This document shows positions 1-8,062 of a DNA stretch of 29,214 bases, one piece after another. Origin of the DNA: CAZVJA01 sp964626885 (lineage in GTDB: Bacteria > Planctomycetota > Planctomycetia > Planctomycetales > Planctomycetaceae). A model generated the notes under the pieces. It made no database searches. It was not told the DNA's origin and saw only the letters and a program-made list of their open reading frames with translations. The DNA lies in NCBI GenBank assembly GCA_964626885.1, contig CAZVJA010000048.1:1-29214 (forward strand), written 5' to 3'. The stretch's first letter is position 1, and the number at the start of each line of letters is the position of its first letter. Position numbers and translations under genes: made by a program.

Positions 1-285
1 AAGTGTCGGGGCGCAAATCTCGAAATTTTGCGCACCTTCGAACCTTGTCGCGAGCATTCGACCGACTTCTTCGCGGCAAGGTCGGCGCAAGTTTTTCTCA
101 GTCCCGGGTCCAAAGTCCAAAGTAGCTGTCAGCGGTCAGCGATCAGCATTCAGCTCGAAGAAGGAAGACAGAGGACGGAAGACGGAAAGAAAAAGAGTCC
201 AGAGTCCAGAGTCGGAAGAAGAGGAGGATGGAGGATTGAAGATGGAGGATGGAAGATGGAGGAGAGGATGCCCCCTCACCCCCGG

Positions 286-310
286 CCCCTCTCCCGCAAG
301 GGGCGAGGGG
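286..310. repeat. GC-rich hairpin inside the heptad tract
   Basis: A C-rich arm (286-295) pairs with a G-rich arm (300-310) around a GCAA loop, with one bulged C at 304 and one G-U wobble. The element also fits the heptad register of its surroundings (units CGGCCCC, TCTCCCG, CAAGGGG, CGAGGGG). It resembles the C-tract/G-tract palindromes scattered between genes in many GC-rich bacteria. No T-run follows, so it is not an obvious terminator. Confidence 0.6.
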
Positions 311-414
311 AGCAGAAGAGGGAAGACGGTGGGAGGAGTATAGAAGATGGAGAATGGAAAGAAGAGAACTGAGGACAGAGGACGGAGGACGGAGAAAATC
401 AGACTCTTCCCAAG

Positions 415-432
415 CCGACGACTTGTCGTCGG
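415..432. repeat. Perfect 8-bp inverted repeat
   Basis: CCGACGAC and GTCGTCGG flank a TT loop, giving a perfect 8-bp stem inside the heptad tract. It has no T-tract and no adjacent gene start. It may be a dispersed palindromic element; its function is unknown. Confidence 0.6.
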
Positions 433-617
433 AACAGCGGTCGATGACAGGACGGAGGGAGGAGGATGGAGGATGGAAAGAAAAAGAGTCCCGAGTCGGT
501 GACGTCGAGGTCTGGTGAAAGAGCCGCTGGCGACTTAGCCGCCTGGCCCCAACCCCTAACTCCTGATTCCTAATCCCTTGCTTTCCCGAAGCCCGAGCGC
601 CTGGAGCCCGGTCCCAT

Positions 618-1736
618 CTACTGCCCCGCGGAGCGGGAGCCGTTGGGGGAGCCCGAGATGGGAACGCCTTTCGGCAGCGGGCGGCCGGCGACTGTGTAGC
701 CTTCGTCGTGCGCGAACTGCGTCAGCCGGCGATACAGCTCGAAGCTGTCGGGATAAACCCAGAAGGTGAGCGTGGCATCGGGAGAGGAGCTGCGCAAGAC
801 CTGGATGAACCGCGAACCCTTCTTCAAAGCTTCGTCGGCGGTTTCGGTCAGGAGATCCGGCTCAGGAGCGATTTCCCATTGCGACAGGTTGATTCGCACC
901 ATGTTGCCGCCGTTGCGGATTTCATCCACCGCCGAGAGAGTCTGCGCCTCGACGACATAGCTCATCAGGTAGCCGCCGACCGGCCCGATCTCCCCGCGAT
1001 ACCCCCCCTTGCGGAGGAGCCGTTTCTTATTGTCTTCAATCTGCGGCTTGAGTCGCTCGATGAGGTCTTCGATCGGGACATGCGACACGCGATTGTCGAT
1101 GAGCCGGAAGTGAATTTCCTTCCCTTCAATCAGCTTGCTGACCGGATTGAGCTGATGGCGGATCTGCTTCACGGGAGGTTTGGCATTCTCCGCTTCCTCG
1201 ATGGCGTGCTTCAGTTCCGCGAGGGTAGCCGCCGTTTCGTTGAGCGTGCCATGAACGCGGCCGAAATCCCGTTTCGATTTTTCGAGGCGATTGTTCTCGA
1301 CAGCCATCAGACGAATCAGCTTGTTGCGGCGATCGTCGATCTCCCGCTCTTTTTCCTCTGTTTTGGTCAACTGAGCGCGAACTCGGCGTTGATCGGCATC
1401 GAACCGGGCCAGTTCGGCTTCGAGCTGCCGCGCATACCGCTTCAATTCGACCGAAGGTTCGATGACGCGCGGCCCAGGAGGCTTGGCGACTGTTTTCTCG
1501 GGTGGCTTGGAAGGCTCCGCCGGCGCTGGTTGTGCCATAGCAGCGCTGGCAGTCTCTTCGGAGGCAGACTGCCGAGCCTTGGACGACGCCAGCGTACTCA
1601 AGACAACCGGCGCGCGGCTGACCTTCATGCCGGCGATCACGATCAGAATGACCATGATCCCGACCATGTTCGTGATGACGTCGAGAAACGAATCGGTTCC
1701 GAACTCGAGGTTGTCCACCTGCTTGCGACGACCCAT
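618..1736 (-). CDS. ExbD/TolR-like stator protein with channel aspartate
   Basis: 372 aa. The N-terminus carries one transmembrane helix (about residues 17-37) that opens with FLDV. Asp19 sits where ExbD, TolR and MotB place the proton-carrying aspartate. A Pro/Ala-rich linker (about 60-95) leads to a coiled coil (about 95-185). A C-terminal globular part (about 200-360) ends with a segment (ATLTFWVYPD, then a helix and a GY-V-AG turn) resembling the ExbD periplasmic fold. The protein is much longer than ordinary ExbD (about 140 aa). Only 3 nt separate its ATG from the stop of the upstream gene, and GGAG lies about 6 nt before the ATG, so the two are probably translationally coupled. Expected role: the plug/stator dimer of an ion-driven inner-membrane motor with the ExbB-like channel upstream in the operon. 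The cargo or partner is unknown. Confidence 0.75.
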   Translation of the reverse strand: MGRRKQVDNLEFGTDSFLDVITNMVGIMVILIVIAGMKVSRAPVVLSTLASSKARQSASEETASAAMAQPAPAEPSKPPEKTVAKPPGPRVIEPSVELKRYARQLEAELARFDADQRRVRAQLTKTEEKEREIDDRRNKLIRLMAVENNRLEKSKRDFGRVHGTLNETAATLAELKHAIEEAENAKPPVKQIRHQLNPVSKLIEGKEIHFRLIDNRVSHVPIEDLIERLKPQIEDNKKRLLRKGGYRGEIGPVGGYLMSYVVEAQTLSAVDEIRNGGNMVRINLSQWEIAPEPDLLTETADEALKKGSRFIQVLRSSSPDATLTFWVYPDSFELYRRLTQFAHDEGYTVAGRPLPKGVPISGSPNGSRSAGQ

Positions 1737-1739
1737 GGG

Positions 1740-3776
1740 CTACTCCGGTCCTCGCGTTGGTTTGTAGGGATCGAGGCGAAACTCCACGGTCGAAGAGAGC
1801 CCCCACTTGGCAACCTGCGATTTCAGCGGTTCGTAATACTGATTTCCGCCGGGGCTGACGACGAAATGAGGGGACGGCGACCAGTAAAAATGTTCCGGCG
1901 GCTGGCCCCAGGCCCGAACTTCCGATTCGATCGCATGCAGCACGTTGGAAGCCAGCTGTTCCCGCGATTCTCCGTGACCGATCGGAATGGGATTCTCATT
2001 TCCGACGACGAGCTGATGCGTGTCAATGTAGATGACCACGCGGCGTTCGAAGCCGATGTGTGCGCGCGGTCCGTGAATCCCCCAGCGCCGCTCGCTGAAC
2101 GGGTCGTTTTGGCCTCCCTGCCCGCTGGCTCCGTTCGCGGTCGCGCCGAACGTCGGGAAAATCTCGCTGGAGTTCCCTGCTCCCCCCATCCCTTTCTGGT
2201 CGCCCTTTTGAGAAATAGAGGTTCGAGATCCCGCGGGAGTCCTTGTCCTCTGGCCGGCCGCGGCACCGGAAGACGAGACCGAAACGTTTTGCGTTCCGTT
2301 CGAGCTGTCAAGCATACCGGCATCGGCCGACTGGGGCGTGGTGGACTGCCCCAACGGACCTCCTTCCGAATTCCGTGCGACGCTCGTGGGCTGGTTGGCT
2401 GCCATCCGTCCTGGATTCGTCTCCACGTCGCAGTTTGGCGCATGTCCGGAGGAAACCTTTTTGGTGTTCGATGTTGCAGAAAGTTTTTCATCGAAAGCGG
2501 GTTTCGCAATACCGACCGTGCGATTTTCCGACGTGCCGTCTGCAGACTTGCTTGCCAATGTCTTTTGAGAATCTCCCGTGTTCTCTCCCTTCAGACCATC
2601 GAGGAAGCTTCGTTCAGCTACGCCCGTCGATTCCCCCGCGCGGCCGGCAATCTGTTCACCCTTGCGATCCTGGGCCGACGCGCTGCCCGTTTTCTCGGAA
2701 CCTTTAGACGTTCTCGATCCGCCGAGAACACCGCGCCAGTTGCGTCCACGATCGACCAGCCGCTCGTTGCTGTTCGCCGCTCGCCGCTCCGCCAAGGCCT
2801 GGTCGACGGCGCGGCGACAAGTTTCAACCGCGCGTGGATCGGCCTTCGGCAAGTCAAGTTCTTCCGTTTCGCCGAGCAACTCGTAACCGGAGGGCCCATC
2901 AAGCCCCGAAAGCAACTTTCGAGCGGCATAGTACGCCGTGCTGCCGCTCGGCCTCACCACCAGCAATACGTAAGGCTTCCGATCGCTCGGCTCACGCCCT
3001 TTGGTCGCCCAAAATTCAACGAGGCTTCGTGCCCCGGCCAACAGAGGATTCGATTCGAGGCTGCTTCCTTCAAGGTCCGCTGCCGAGAGTGTGATCCCCT
3101 CCGGCAAGAACTTCATCCCCTTGTTGGTGCATTCGATGAGAATCGGTCTGCGTACCGTTCCGGAGGCTCCATCGTACGGAACAAACGCATATTTCGTCGT
3201 TGCGCTGGCGGCTTGTTGCCGCAATTCTCGCAACCGCTGCTCGGCCTGATCGACCTCTCCGGAGACCGAAGCATGACGTTCGCCAAGCGTCTGGACCTGA
3301 GCGATGTGCTTGCGCTGCTCGGCCCGCGATTGAGTCAGTCTGCCTTCAACGCGTGTGAGTTGCTCCGCCGCCTGTTCGATGTTCCTGGTCGCGGCGTTCA
3401 ACGCGGCAAAGTCGGCACGCAACTCTTGCTTGCGGGTGTCTCGACGATTGACCAACCCGGTAACAATGCGTTCCAACTGCGCATTGAGGTCAATCACCGG
3501 CGGCGGCGCGGGTTCGGCCTTTTCGGGCGGCTGCTGGGGCGCAACTTGCGGCGCCGGCAGCTTGGGTTCCGCCTCGACGACCGCGACCGTTCTGTTCCCA
3601 TGCTCAATCTCGACCTGCGCAAGCGATTCCGACTCGGCCCAAAGGATGGCATCGTGGCGAATACGATGCGTCGTCACCAGCAGCAACAACGCGAGCGATC
3701 CCATCGTGCAGAGCAGGACGGCCAGAAATGGAAACAGGCTGACCGGATTTCCGGCACGGCGTTGAGAGCGACTCAT
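1740..3776 (-). CDS. Second ExbD-like protein, lacking the channel aspartate
   Basis: 678 aa. The transmembrane helix is about residues 14-34. It aligns with that of the downstream paralogue at the same positions, reading FLAV at 17-20 where the neighbour has FLDV, so the proton-carrier aspartate is alanine here. A Pro-rich stretch (68-95) and a coiled coil (about 97-195) follow. Next is a domain (about 200-312, with YVLLVVRPSGS and a GYELLGE turn) that looks related to the C-terminal domain of the neighbour. A long Ser/Thr/Gly-rich, probably disordered segment (about 335-575) and a final domain (about 585-672) complete the protein. The ATG lacks a strong Shine-Dalgarno sequence. The gene lies 224 nt after the ExbB-like gene. 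By inference it is one half of a heteromeric stator; biochemical function is unproven. Confidence 0.65.
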   Translation of the reverse strand: MSRSQRRAGNPVSLFPFLAVLLCTMGSLALLLLVTTHRIRHDAILWAESESLAQVEIEHGNRTVAVVEAEPKLPAPQVAPQQPPEKAEPAPPPVIDLNAQLERIVTGLVNRRDTRKQELRADFAALNAATRNIEQAAEQLTRVEGRLTQSRAEQRKHIAQVQTLGERHASVSGEVDQAEQRLRELRQQAASATTKYAFVPYDGASGTVRRPILIECTNKGMKFLPEGITLSAADLEGSSLESNPLLAGARSLVEFWATKGREPSDRKPYVLLVVRPSGSTAYYAARKLLSGLDGPSGYELLGETEELDLPKADPRAVETCRRAVDQALAERRAANSNERLVDRGRNWRGVLGGSRTSKGSEKTGSASAQDRKGEQIAGRAGESTGVAERSFLDGLKGENTGDSQKTLASKSADGTSENRTVGIAKPAFDEKLSATSNTKKVSSGHAPNCDVETNPGRMAANQPTSVARNSEGGPLGQSTTPQSADAGMLDSSNGTQNVSVSSSGAAAGQRTRTPAGSRTSISQKGDQKGMGGAGNSSEIFPTFGATANGASGQGGQNDPFSERRWGIHGPRAHIGFERRVVIYIDTHQLVVGNENPIPIGHGESREQLASNVLHAIESEVRAWGQPPEHFYWSPSPHFVVSPGGNQYYEPLKSQVAKWGLSSTVEFRLDPYKPTRGPE

Positions 3777-4000
3777 CGACTTTCGCCCGACGGCAGATTC
3801 TGGTGGCGGCCCATGCGCACCTTTCTGAAGAAATTTTCAAAGCGGTTTCAAATCCCGGCATTTGGGAGGGTAACGTTCCTGCGGAGCCGCCATAACGACA
3901 GACTTTCGGCCGCAACGGCTCGGCGAGAGACTCTCCCTCCCTGTTTTGAAACCACCTCCTCATTTCCCGCGTCTGGACCGATGGATAGCATGCCGATCGA

Positions 4001-5863
4001 CTATGCGGCCTTTCTCTTCTTGTTGCGAGTTTTATCTGGCAGCGGCAGCTTGTGGGAGCTGGATTGCAATGGACGCGCCGTCGCGGTCAACAGATGCACG
4101 GCGGCACTCAGGTTGTGCAGCGTGGTATCAAAGTTGTCGCTGGCCCGCAGCGCTTCGAGATTATCCGCCAGCCGCGATTGCAGCCGCGCGAGCTGCTGCT
4201 CTCCGTCAACCAGCTTCATCATCGCATCGCGCTGCTTCTTCAATTCCGTCATTTGCGTATTGGCCGAGTCGGAGCTTTGTTTCAATTGCGACTGCCACGC
4301 CACCACGTTTTTGGAGACCGTCTGCATCAGCTTTTCGTTCCGGCCCGCGTGGTCCTCTCGCAGACGGGAAATGTCGTCACGAATCCGATCCCAGACGGTG
4401 TGCAGCTCCTTGGTGAGGGCTGCTTGCTGCTCGCGCTGTGCGATCCGCGAATCGGCCATTCCTGACGTGAACTGCTTTGAAGCGGACTGGAAGGCATTCA
4501 AATACTCATGCCGCAGCGCGCTGAGCTGCTCCGTATGCTCATGAACCCGTTCCCAAAACGATTTGAGCTCACCCTTGAAGTTGGCCTGCTCGTCACGCTG
4601 AATCGCGCGCGATTCGGCGAGACCGGTCGCGAAGTCTTTGGAGGCGGACTGAAACGCGTTGATGAAGCCTTCCCGCAACGACTGCATCTGTTCGCCATGC
4701 TCGCGGAGCCGCTCCCAGAAGACCTGGAGCTCTCCCGTGAGGGCAGCCTGCTGCTCGCGCTGGGCGGTCCGCGCTTCCGCCATCCCCGTGGTGATTTCCT
4801 TGGAGGCGGTTTGGAACGCCTTCAGAAATTCGTTCCGCACGGCGGTGAGCTGATCGAGATGATCGCGCAAAACACCGGCCGTTCCCTGCTTCAGCGCCAT
4901 GTTCAAGGCATTCGTGTGGTTCTCCAACGTCGTGTTCCAACGCTGGCGAAGCCCTTCCATCGACTGCTTCCACAGCTCGACATGCGTGCCGATCAGCTCT
5001 TCGGTCTGCTCGACCATCTTGTGGGCCGCTTCGCTTTCGGCTTCGATCAACAGCCGGCGATTGACCGACGCGGGAGGGAACCAGCCAATGATTCGGCGGA
5101 TTCCGTAATTCTCGACCCCCGTCAGAATTCGCCCTTCCATGCTTTCCACCACGAAGGACGAGAAGACCAGCACCATCGACAGCCCGAGGGAAAGGGCGGT
5201 CGTATCGAATGCCACGCCCAGGCCCCCGGTGACTTCGCTCAGCGACGAGTCCAGCTGCTCGGGGGTCACATTGGAAATGGCGACGGTAATACCGATGACC
5301 GTTCCCAGAAACCCGAGGATCGGAATGGCCCAGGTGATGGTCCGCACCAGCGAGAAGCTGCCATGCAGACGATCGGCAGCCACTTCCGCCAAGTACTTCA
5401 AATGATCTTCGATGTTATCGCTGGAGCGATTAGTTCGAACGTGATCGCAAACATCCTGCACCCGCCTGACGAGTTGGGTGTGCCGCAGCCGCGCGGGCAA
5501 CGTGGAGATGCTGTCTTCCACGGCAACGGCGCGCTGGGCCGCTTCGATTTTCCCGGTGGTCGGAGGCCCTCCGGAGAAATCCATGCCGAGTGCCGCCCGC
5601 TCATTGGCGAGCGCTGCAAACTTCAAGCCGAGGATCGCCATGCCCCAGAAGAAAAAGGCGACAGTGGTGTACTCGATCCAGTGGCCGCAGAAGTACCGGA
5701 GCACCAGCTCGCGTTCGAATGGGAGATAGGGAATCAGGCTGTAAAAGCCGAACGTCAGCATCCCGCCGAGAAAGATCGGCATGAGAGCCGATCCGATCGG
5801 GCTGTGCTCCCGTTCAATCCGTGCTTGAACACTGACCGCCAGGGGTTCCTTCCCCGCTTGCAT
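4001..5863 (-). CDS. ExbB/TolQ/MotA-family proton channel with long tail
   Basis: 620 aa from the ATG at 5863, chosen because AGGAGG lies 7 nt upstream; the frame stays open further 5' without good signals. Transmembrane helices lie at about 26-45, 62-82, 171-198 and 215-238. The segment with GFLGTVIGITVAIS and GVAFDTTALSLGLSMV is the canonical MotA/TolQ/ExbB pore region, including the polar Thr pair. After the channel comes a helical cytoplasmic tail of about 370 residues. This includes three 54-residue tandem repeats (349-510), each starting AFQ-ASK and containing an (F/V)W(E/D)R block. ExbB itself has about 245 residues and no such tail; long tails occur in ZorA-type MotA homologues. Two ExbD-like genes follow on the same strand, which supports a three-component motor driven by proton motive force. 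Confidence 0.85.
   Translation of the reverse strand: MQAGKEPLAVSVQARIEREHSPIGSALMPIFLGGMLTFGFYSLIPYLPFERELVLRYFCGHWIEYTTVAFFFWGMAILGLKFAALANERAALGMDFSGGPPTTGKIEAAQRAVAVEDSISTLPARLRHTQLVRRVQDVCDHVRTNRSSDNIEDHLKYLAEVAADRLHGSFSLVRTITWAIPILGFLGTVIGITVAISNVTPEQLDSSLSEVTGGLGVAFDTTALSLGLSMVLVFSSFVVESMEGRILTGVENYGIRRIIGWFPPASVNRRLLIEAESEAAHKMVEQTEELIGTHVELWKQSMEGLRQRWNTTLENHTNALNMALKQGTAGVLRDHLDQLTAVRNEFLKAFQTASKEITTGMAEARTAQREQQAALTGELQVFWERLREHGEQMQSLREGFINAFQSASKDFATGLAESRAIQRDEQANFKGELKSFWERVHEHTEQLSALRHEYLNAFQSASKQFTSGMADSRIAQREQQAALTKELHTVWDRIRDDISRLREDHAGRNEKLMQTVSKNVVAWQSQLKQSSDSANTQMTELKKQRDAMMKLVDGEQQLARLQSRLADNLEALRASDNFDTTLHNLSAAVHLLTATARPLQSSSHKLPLPDKTRNKKRKAA
4334..4819 (-). repeat. 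Three 162-bp in-frame tandem repeats
   Basis: Copies begin (reading the minus strand) at 4819, 4657 and 4495, exactly 162 nt apart, and encode 54-residue helical repeats in the tail of the channel protein. The copies have diverged at many codons, so this is an old duplication and not an assembly artefact. The third copy diverges in its last 15 residues. Confidence 0.85.
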
Positions 5864-6076
5864 CGTCACGCCTCCTGCGTCACGGCCCAAAGACGAAATG
5901 AGGCAATTGCCCCACTTTGTGGCCGGCCGATCAATCAGCCTGACCCACAACTCTCTACCACAATTGCAGTTGCGTTCGATCCCCCGCACGAAACTCGGGC
6001 TAGGATCGAACGTAGGGACTGCGCAATACAATCCCTATCATGGATATGATCGGCCCCATCAGGATCTTTGGATGAG

Positions 6077-8062
6077 TCAAATCATGCCAAGTTTCTGGAG
6101 AGCGGAAATCGTGGCGATGGTCCAGAAGAAAGCGCCAGAAAGAACTAAGCCCGTTCGCACACACAAGTTCGGACGCAACTCATTCGGCAGCAGCACGCAG
6201 TTCAACCACAAGGTGTGCCAGCAGCTGAACCCCAGCGCGAAATTGTAGATGATGGTCGAAATCAGCAGCAGAATCGTCGGCTCCGCGAGGGAAAGCGCCA
6301 CGCTTCCGAAGAGGGTGAAACCCATCAGCGTTCCGAAATAGACGTAACGGATCGCGCCGGCTTCCAGCTTCCGCATCCTCGGGCTGGCGGTCCAAACGAC
6401 ATCGACCCAACGGCGGACGACGCCGTCCGCGGTCGAGGCCATGCTCGGGGCCAAGACCATAAAGCCGCAGAAAAGGGTCATGTACCAATAGAACGAGCCG
6501 AGAGAATCGCCGACTTGGTTTCGAACGCCGTCAGCAGTCATGCCGGCGGCGGTCCAGTCGTTCCCCAGTTGCGTCCCGCGCTTTAGAAACTGCACCGACA
6601 ACATGCTCGGCAGCGCCAACCCAAAAAAACAGGCCGGCATCCAGACCGCCAATTGGTCACGGCAAAGATGCTTGTACCATCGCTTCCAACGTGCCAGCGA
6701 CTCCTTGGTAATCAGAAACACCATGCCGACGTGCGACAGCGTGATGTTTTGTCCTCCCACGACGCTCGGAATCGCGCCGACATGGTGACCCATTCCCCAA
6801 CCCTGGTCGCGCGTGTAGTTGCTGATGGGAGTGTTCGACAAACCTCCGTTGCCGGAGATGGCGACCAGAGCGCACAAAAAGCCGATGATCGTCCAATCGA
6901 TCTTCGGCGCGGGGCGACCTTCCCACTTGGCGGCGAAGTAGTTATCGATGCGGTCACCATCGCGGACTCCATCACCATCGAGATCGACGAACGCGTCCAG
7001 CCGGCCGTCGCCGTTGGCATCAAGCGCGTAGTTGCCGTCGGACTTTCCGTCACCGTTGATGTCGAGGGATACCGTCGTGTCCGGTTTTCCGTCTCCGTTG
7101 AGATCGGGCCAAGGGATCTGCTTGCCATTTAACTCGACGGTCACCATGGAATCGGGCTCGACGTCGTTGTTGAGATCGGTCGCGTCTCTTGTCCCGTCAT
7201 TGTTGGAATCGAACTTAAGTGCGATCAACGGCTCGATGACATCCAGATGGTTGTCGCCGTCCCAGTCCTCACCAGGATCAAGCACGCCATTCCCGTTGCC
7301 GTCCTCGACGCGCTGAATCGGTACGTTGCCGAACTTGAAGAACCCGCTGAAGACTTCTTTCCAGGTCGATAGATTCGAATGAAACAATCCGAGCACCGTC
7401 AGGAATCCCAGGACGACGATGATTTTGAACGTCATCACCGCCTTGAGAGCGTTGTAAATCTTTCCACCGAAGATGAGCGGAATGAGAGCGCCGTAAAAAA
7501 TCAGGTACGACAAGATCCGCAACAGTGTCTTGTCTCCCAAGACATAGGAGAACCCAAAGAGACTGAGCGCCGATTGCCCGGCGCCGGGATCGGGAAGACG
7601 ACCGAGGATGACAGCCGCCAGCGGAGTGGCCGCGTTCGACGCGAGATAAGGAAACACGGAGCCGAAATCGAGCACCAGATACATGAACAGCCAAAAGCCC
7701 GGACCGGGGAGCGTGCGGAACTTGCCGGTGAAGATCGGTTCACCGGTGTAGAGCGTGTAGCGGCTGATTTCGATATTGTAGATCACTTGGCCGAGAATGC
7801 TCAGCGTCGCCAGCCACAGCAGTGCGCCGCCGTACTTCGCCGTCACCAGCGGACCCATCAGCCATTCTCCACCGCCAATTGCCGACCCGCCGGTGAGGAG
7901 CCCTGGACCGAGCAGCAGTGCCCAGTTTTTCCATGTGAAGATCGGTGCGTCGACCAGTTCCCCGACGTTCCACCGCGGCATTTTCTTTGAACCGGGATGT
8001 GGTGCCTCGGCGGCTGAAGACGAAGTGCCCGACGCCTGCGGGGAAGATTCCGACGAAGCCAT
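6077..8062 (-). CDS. Nramp-like transporter with inserted Ca-binding-type repeats
   Basis: 661 aa, about 11 transmembrane helices. The N-terminal membrane part (GPGLLTGGSAIGGGEW at 52-67) and the overall layout fit the Nramp (PF01566) superfamily of divalent-cation transporters. The classic DPGN of helix 1 is absent, and so is the MPH motif of helix 6; the equivalent of helix 6 reads AISGNGGLSN. Metal specificity therefore cannot be assumed. Between helix 5 (about 205-227) and helix 6 (about 390-407) lies a hydrophilic insert with seven D-x-(N/D)-x-(D/N)-G-type motifs at 254, 266, 285, 320, 334, 348 and 360, typical of calcium-binding dockerin or thrombospondin-3-like repeats. With the N-terminus inside, this loop would face the periplasm. 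The ribosome binding site is weak. The gene stands 213 nt upstream of the channel operon on the same strand; no functional link is visible. Confidence 0.75.
   Translation of the reverse strand: MASSESSPQASGTSSSAAEAPHPGSKKMPRWNVGELVDAPIFTWKNWALLLGPGLLTGGSAIGGGEWLMGPLVTAKYGGALLWLATLSILGQVIYNIEISRYTLYTGEPIFTGKFRTLPGPGFWLFMYLVLDFGSVFPYLASNAATPLAAVILGRLPDPGAGQSALSLFGFSYVLGDKTLLRILSYLIFYGALIPLIFGGKIYNALKAVMTFKIIVVLGFLTVLGLFHSNLSTWKEVFSGFFKFGNVPIQRVEDGNGNGVLDPGEDWDGDNHLDVIEPLIALKFDSNNDGTRDATDLNNDVEPDSMVTVELNGKQIPWPDLNGDGKPDTTVSLDINGDGKSDGNYALDANGDGRLDAFVDLDGDGVRDGDRIDNYFAAKWEGRPAPKIDWTIIGFLCALVAISGNGGLSNTPISNYTRDQGWGMGHHVGAIPSVVGGQNITLSHVGMVFLITKESLARWKRWYKHLCRDQLAVWMPACFFGLALPSMLSVQFLKRGTQLGNDWTAAGMTADGVRNQVGDSLGSFYWYMTLFCGFMVLAPSMASTADGVVRRWVDVVWTASPRMRKLEAGAIRYVYFGTLMGFTLFGSVALSLAEPTILLLISTIIYNFALGFSCWHTLWLNCVLLPNELRPNLCVRTGLVLSGAFFWTIATISALQKLGMI
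6944..7318 (-). other. Segment encoding D-x-N-x-D-G repeat insert
   Basis: This stretch encodes roughly residues 249-373 of the Nramp-like protein. It contains seven Asp/Asn/Gly loops, the last four spaced 14, 14 and 12 residues apart (DLNGDGKPD, DINGDGKSD, DANGDGRLD, DLDGDGVRD). The reading frame passes through unbroken from the membrane part on either side. The loops match the calcium-coordinating consensus seen in EF-hand-like and thrombospondin type 3 repeats; calcium binding is inferred. Confidence 0.8.

Larger units (their letters stand above)
1..617. repeat. Gene-free region of degenerate heptamer repeats
   Basis: No credible gene lies here. From about 108 to 520 the sequence breaks into consecutive 7-nt units in one register. 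Purine-rich units of the type GATGGAG recur at 227, 241, 255, 346 and 465, and GACGGAG at 381, 388 and 451. All these starts leave the same remainder on division by 7. The family changes along the tract: GTCCAAA at 108 and 115, TCAGC-type units at 129-156, CCAGAGT at 199 and 206, then the purine units. A 17-nt stretch is repeated exactly at 184-200 and 475-491. From about 553 to 615 pyrimidine-rich heptads follow (for example CTCCTGA, TTCCTAA). Short open frames here are low-complexity and not believable as proteins. The type resembles the short tandemly repeated heptamers described in cyanobacteria, but I cannot assign a known family. Confidence 0.85.

Noticed and set aside
3604..3963. Minus-strand open frame of 119 codons in the spacer before the second ExbD-like gene
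   Set aside because: It overlaps the start of that gene in another frame and has no family features. The AGGAGG near its start lies just after its ATG, not before it.
708..4544. Very long plus-strand open frame (1278 codons)
   Set aside because: It is antisense to three minus-strand genes with clear families, membrane helices and ribosome binding sites. Its translation is Arg-rich and featureless, as expected for a shadow frame in GC-rich DNA.
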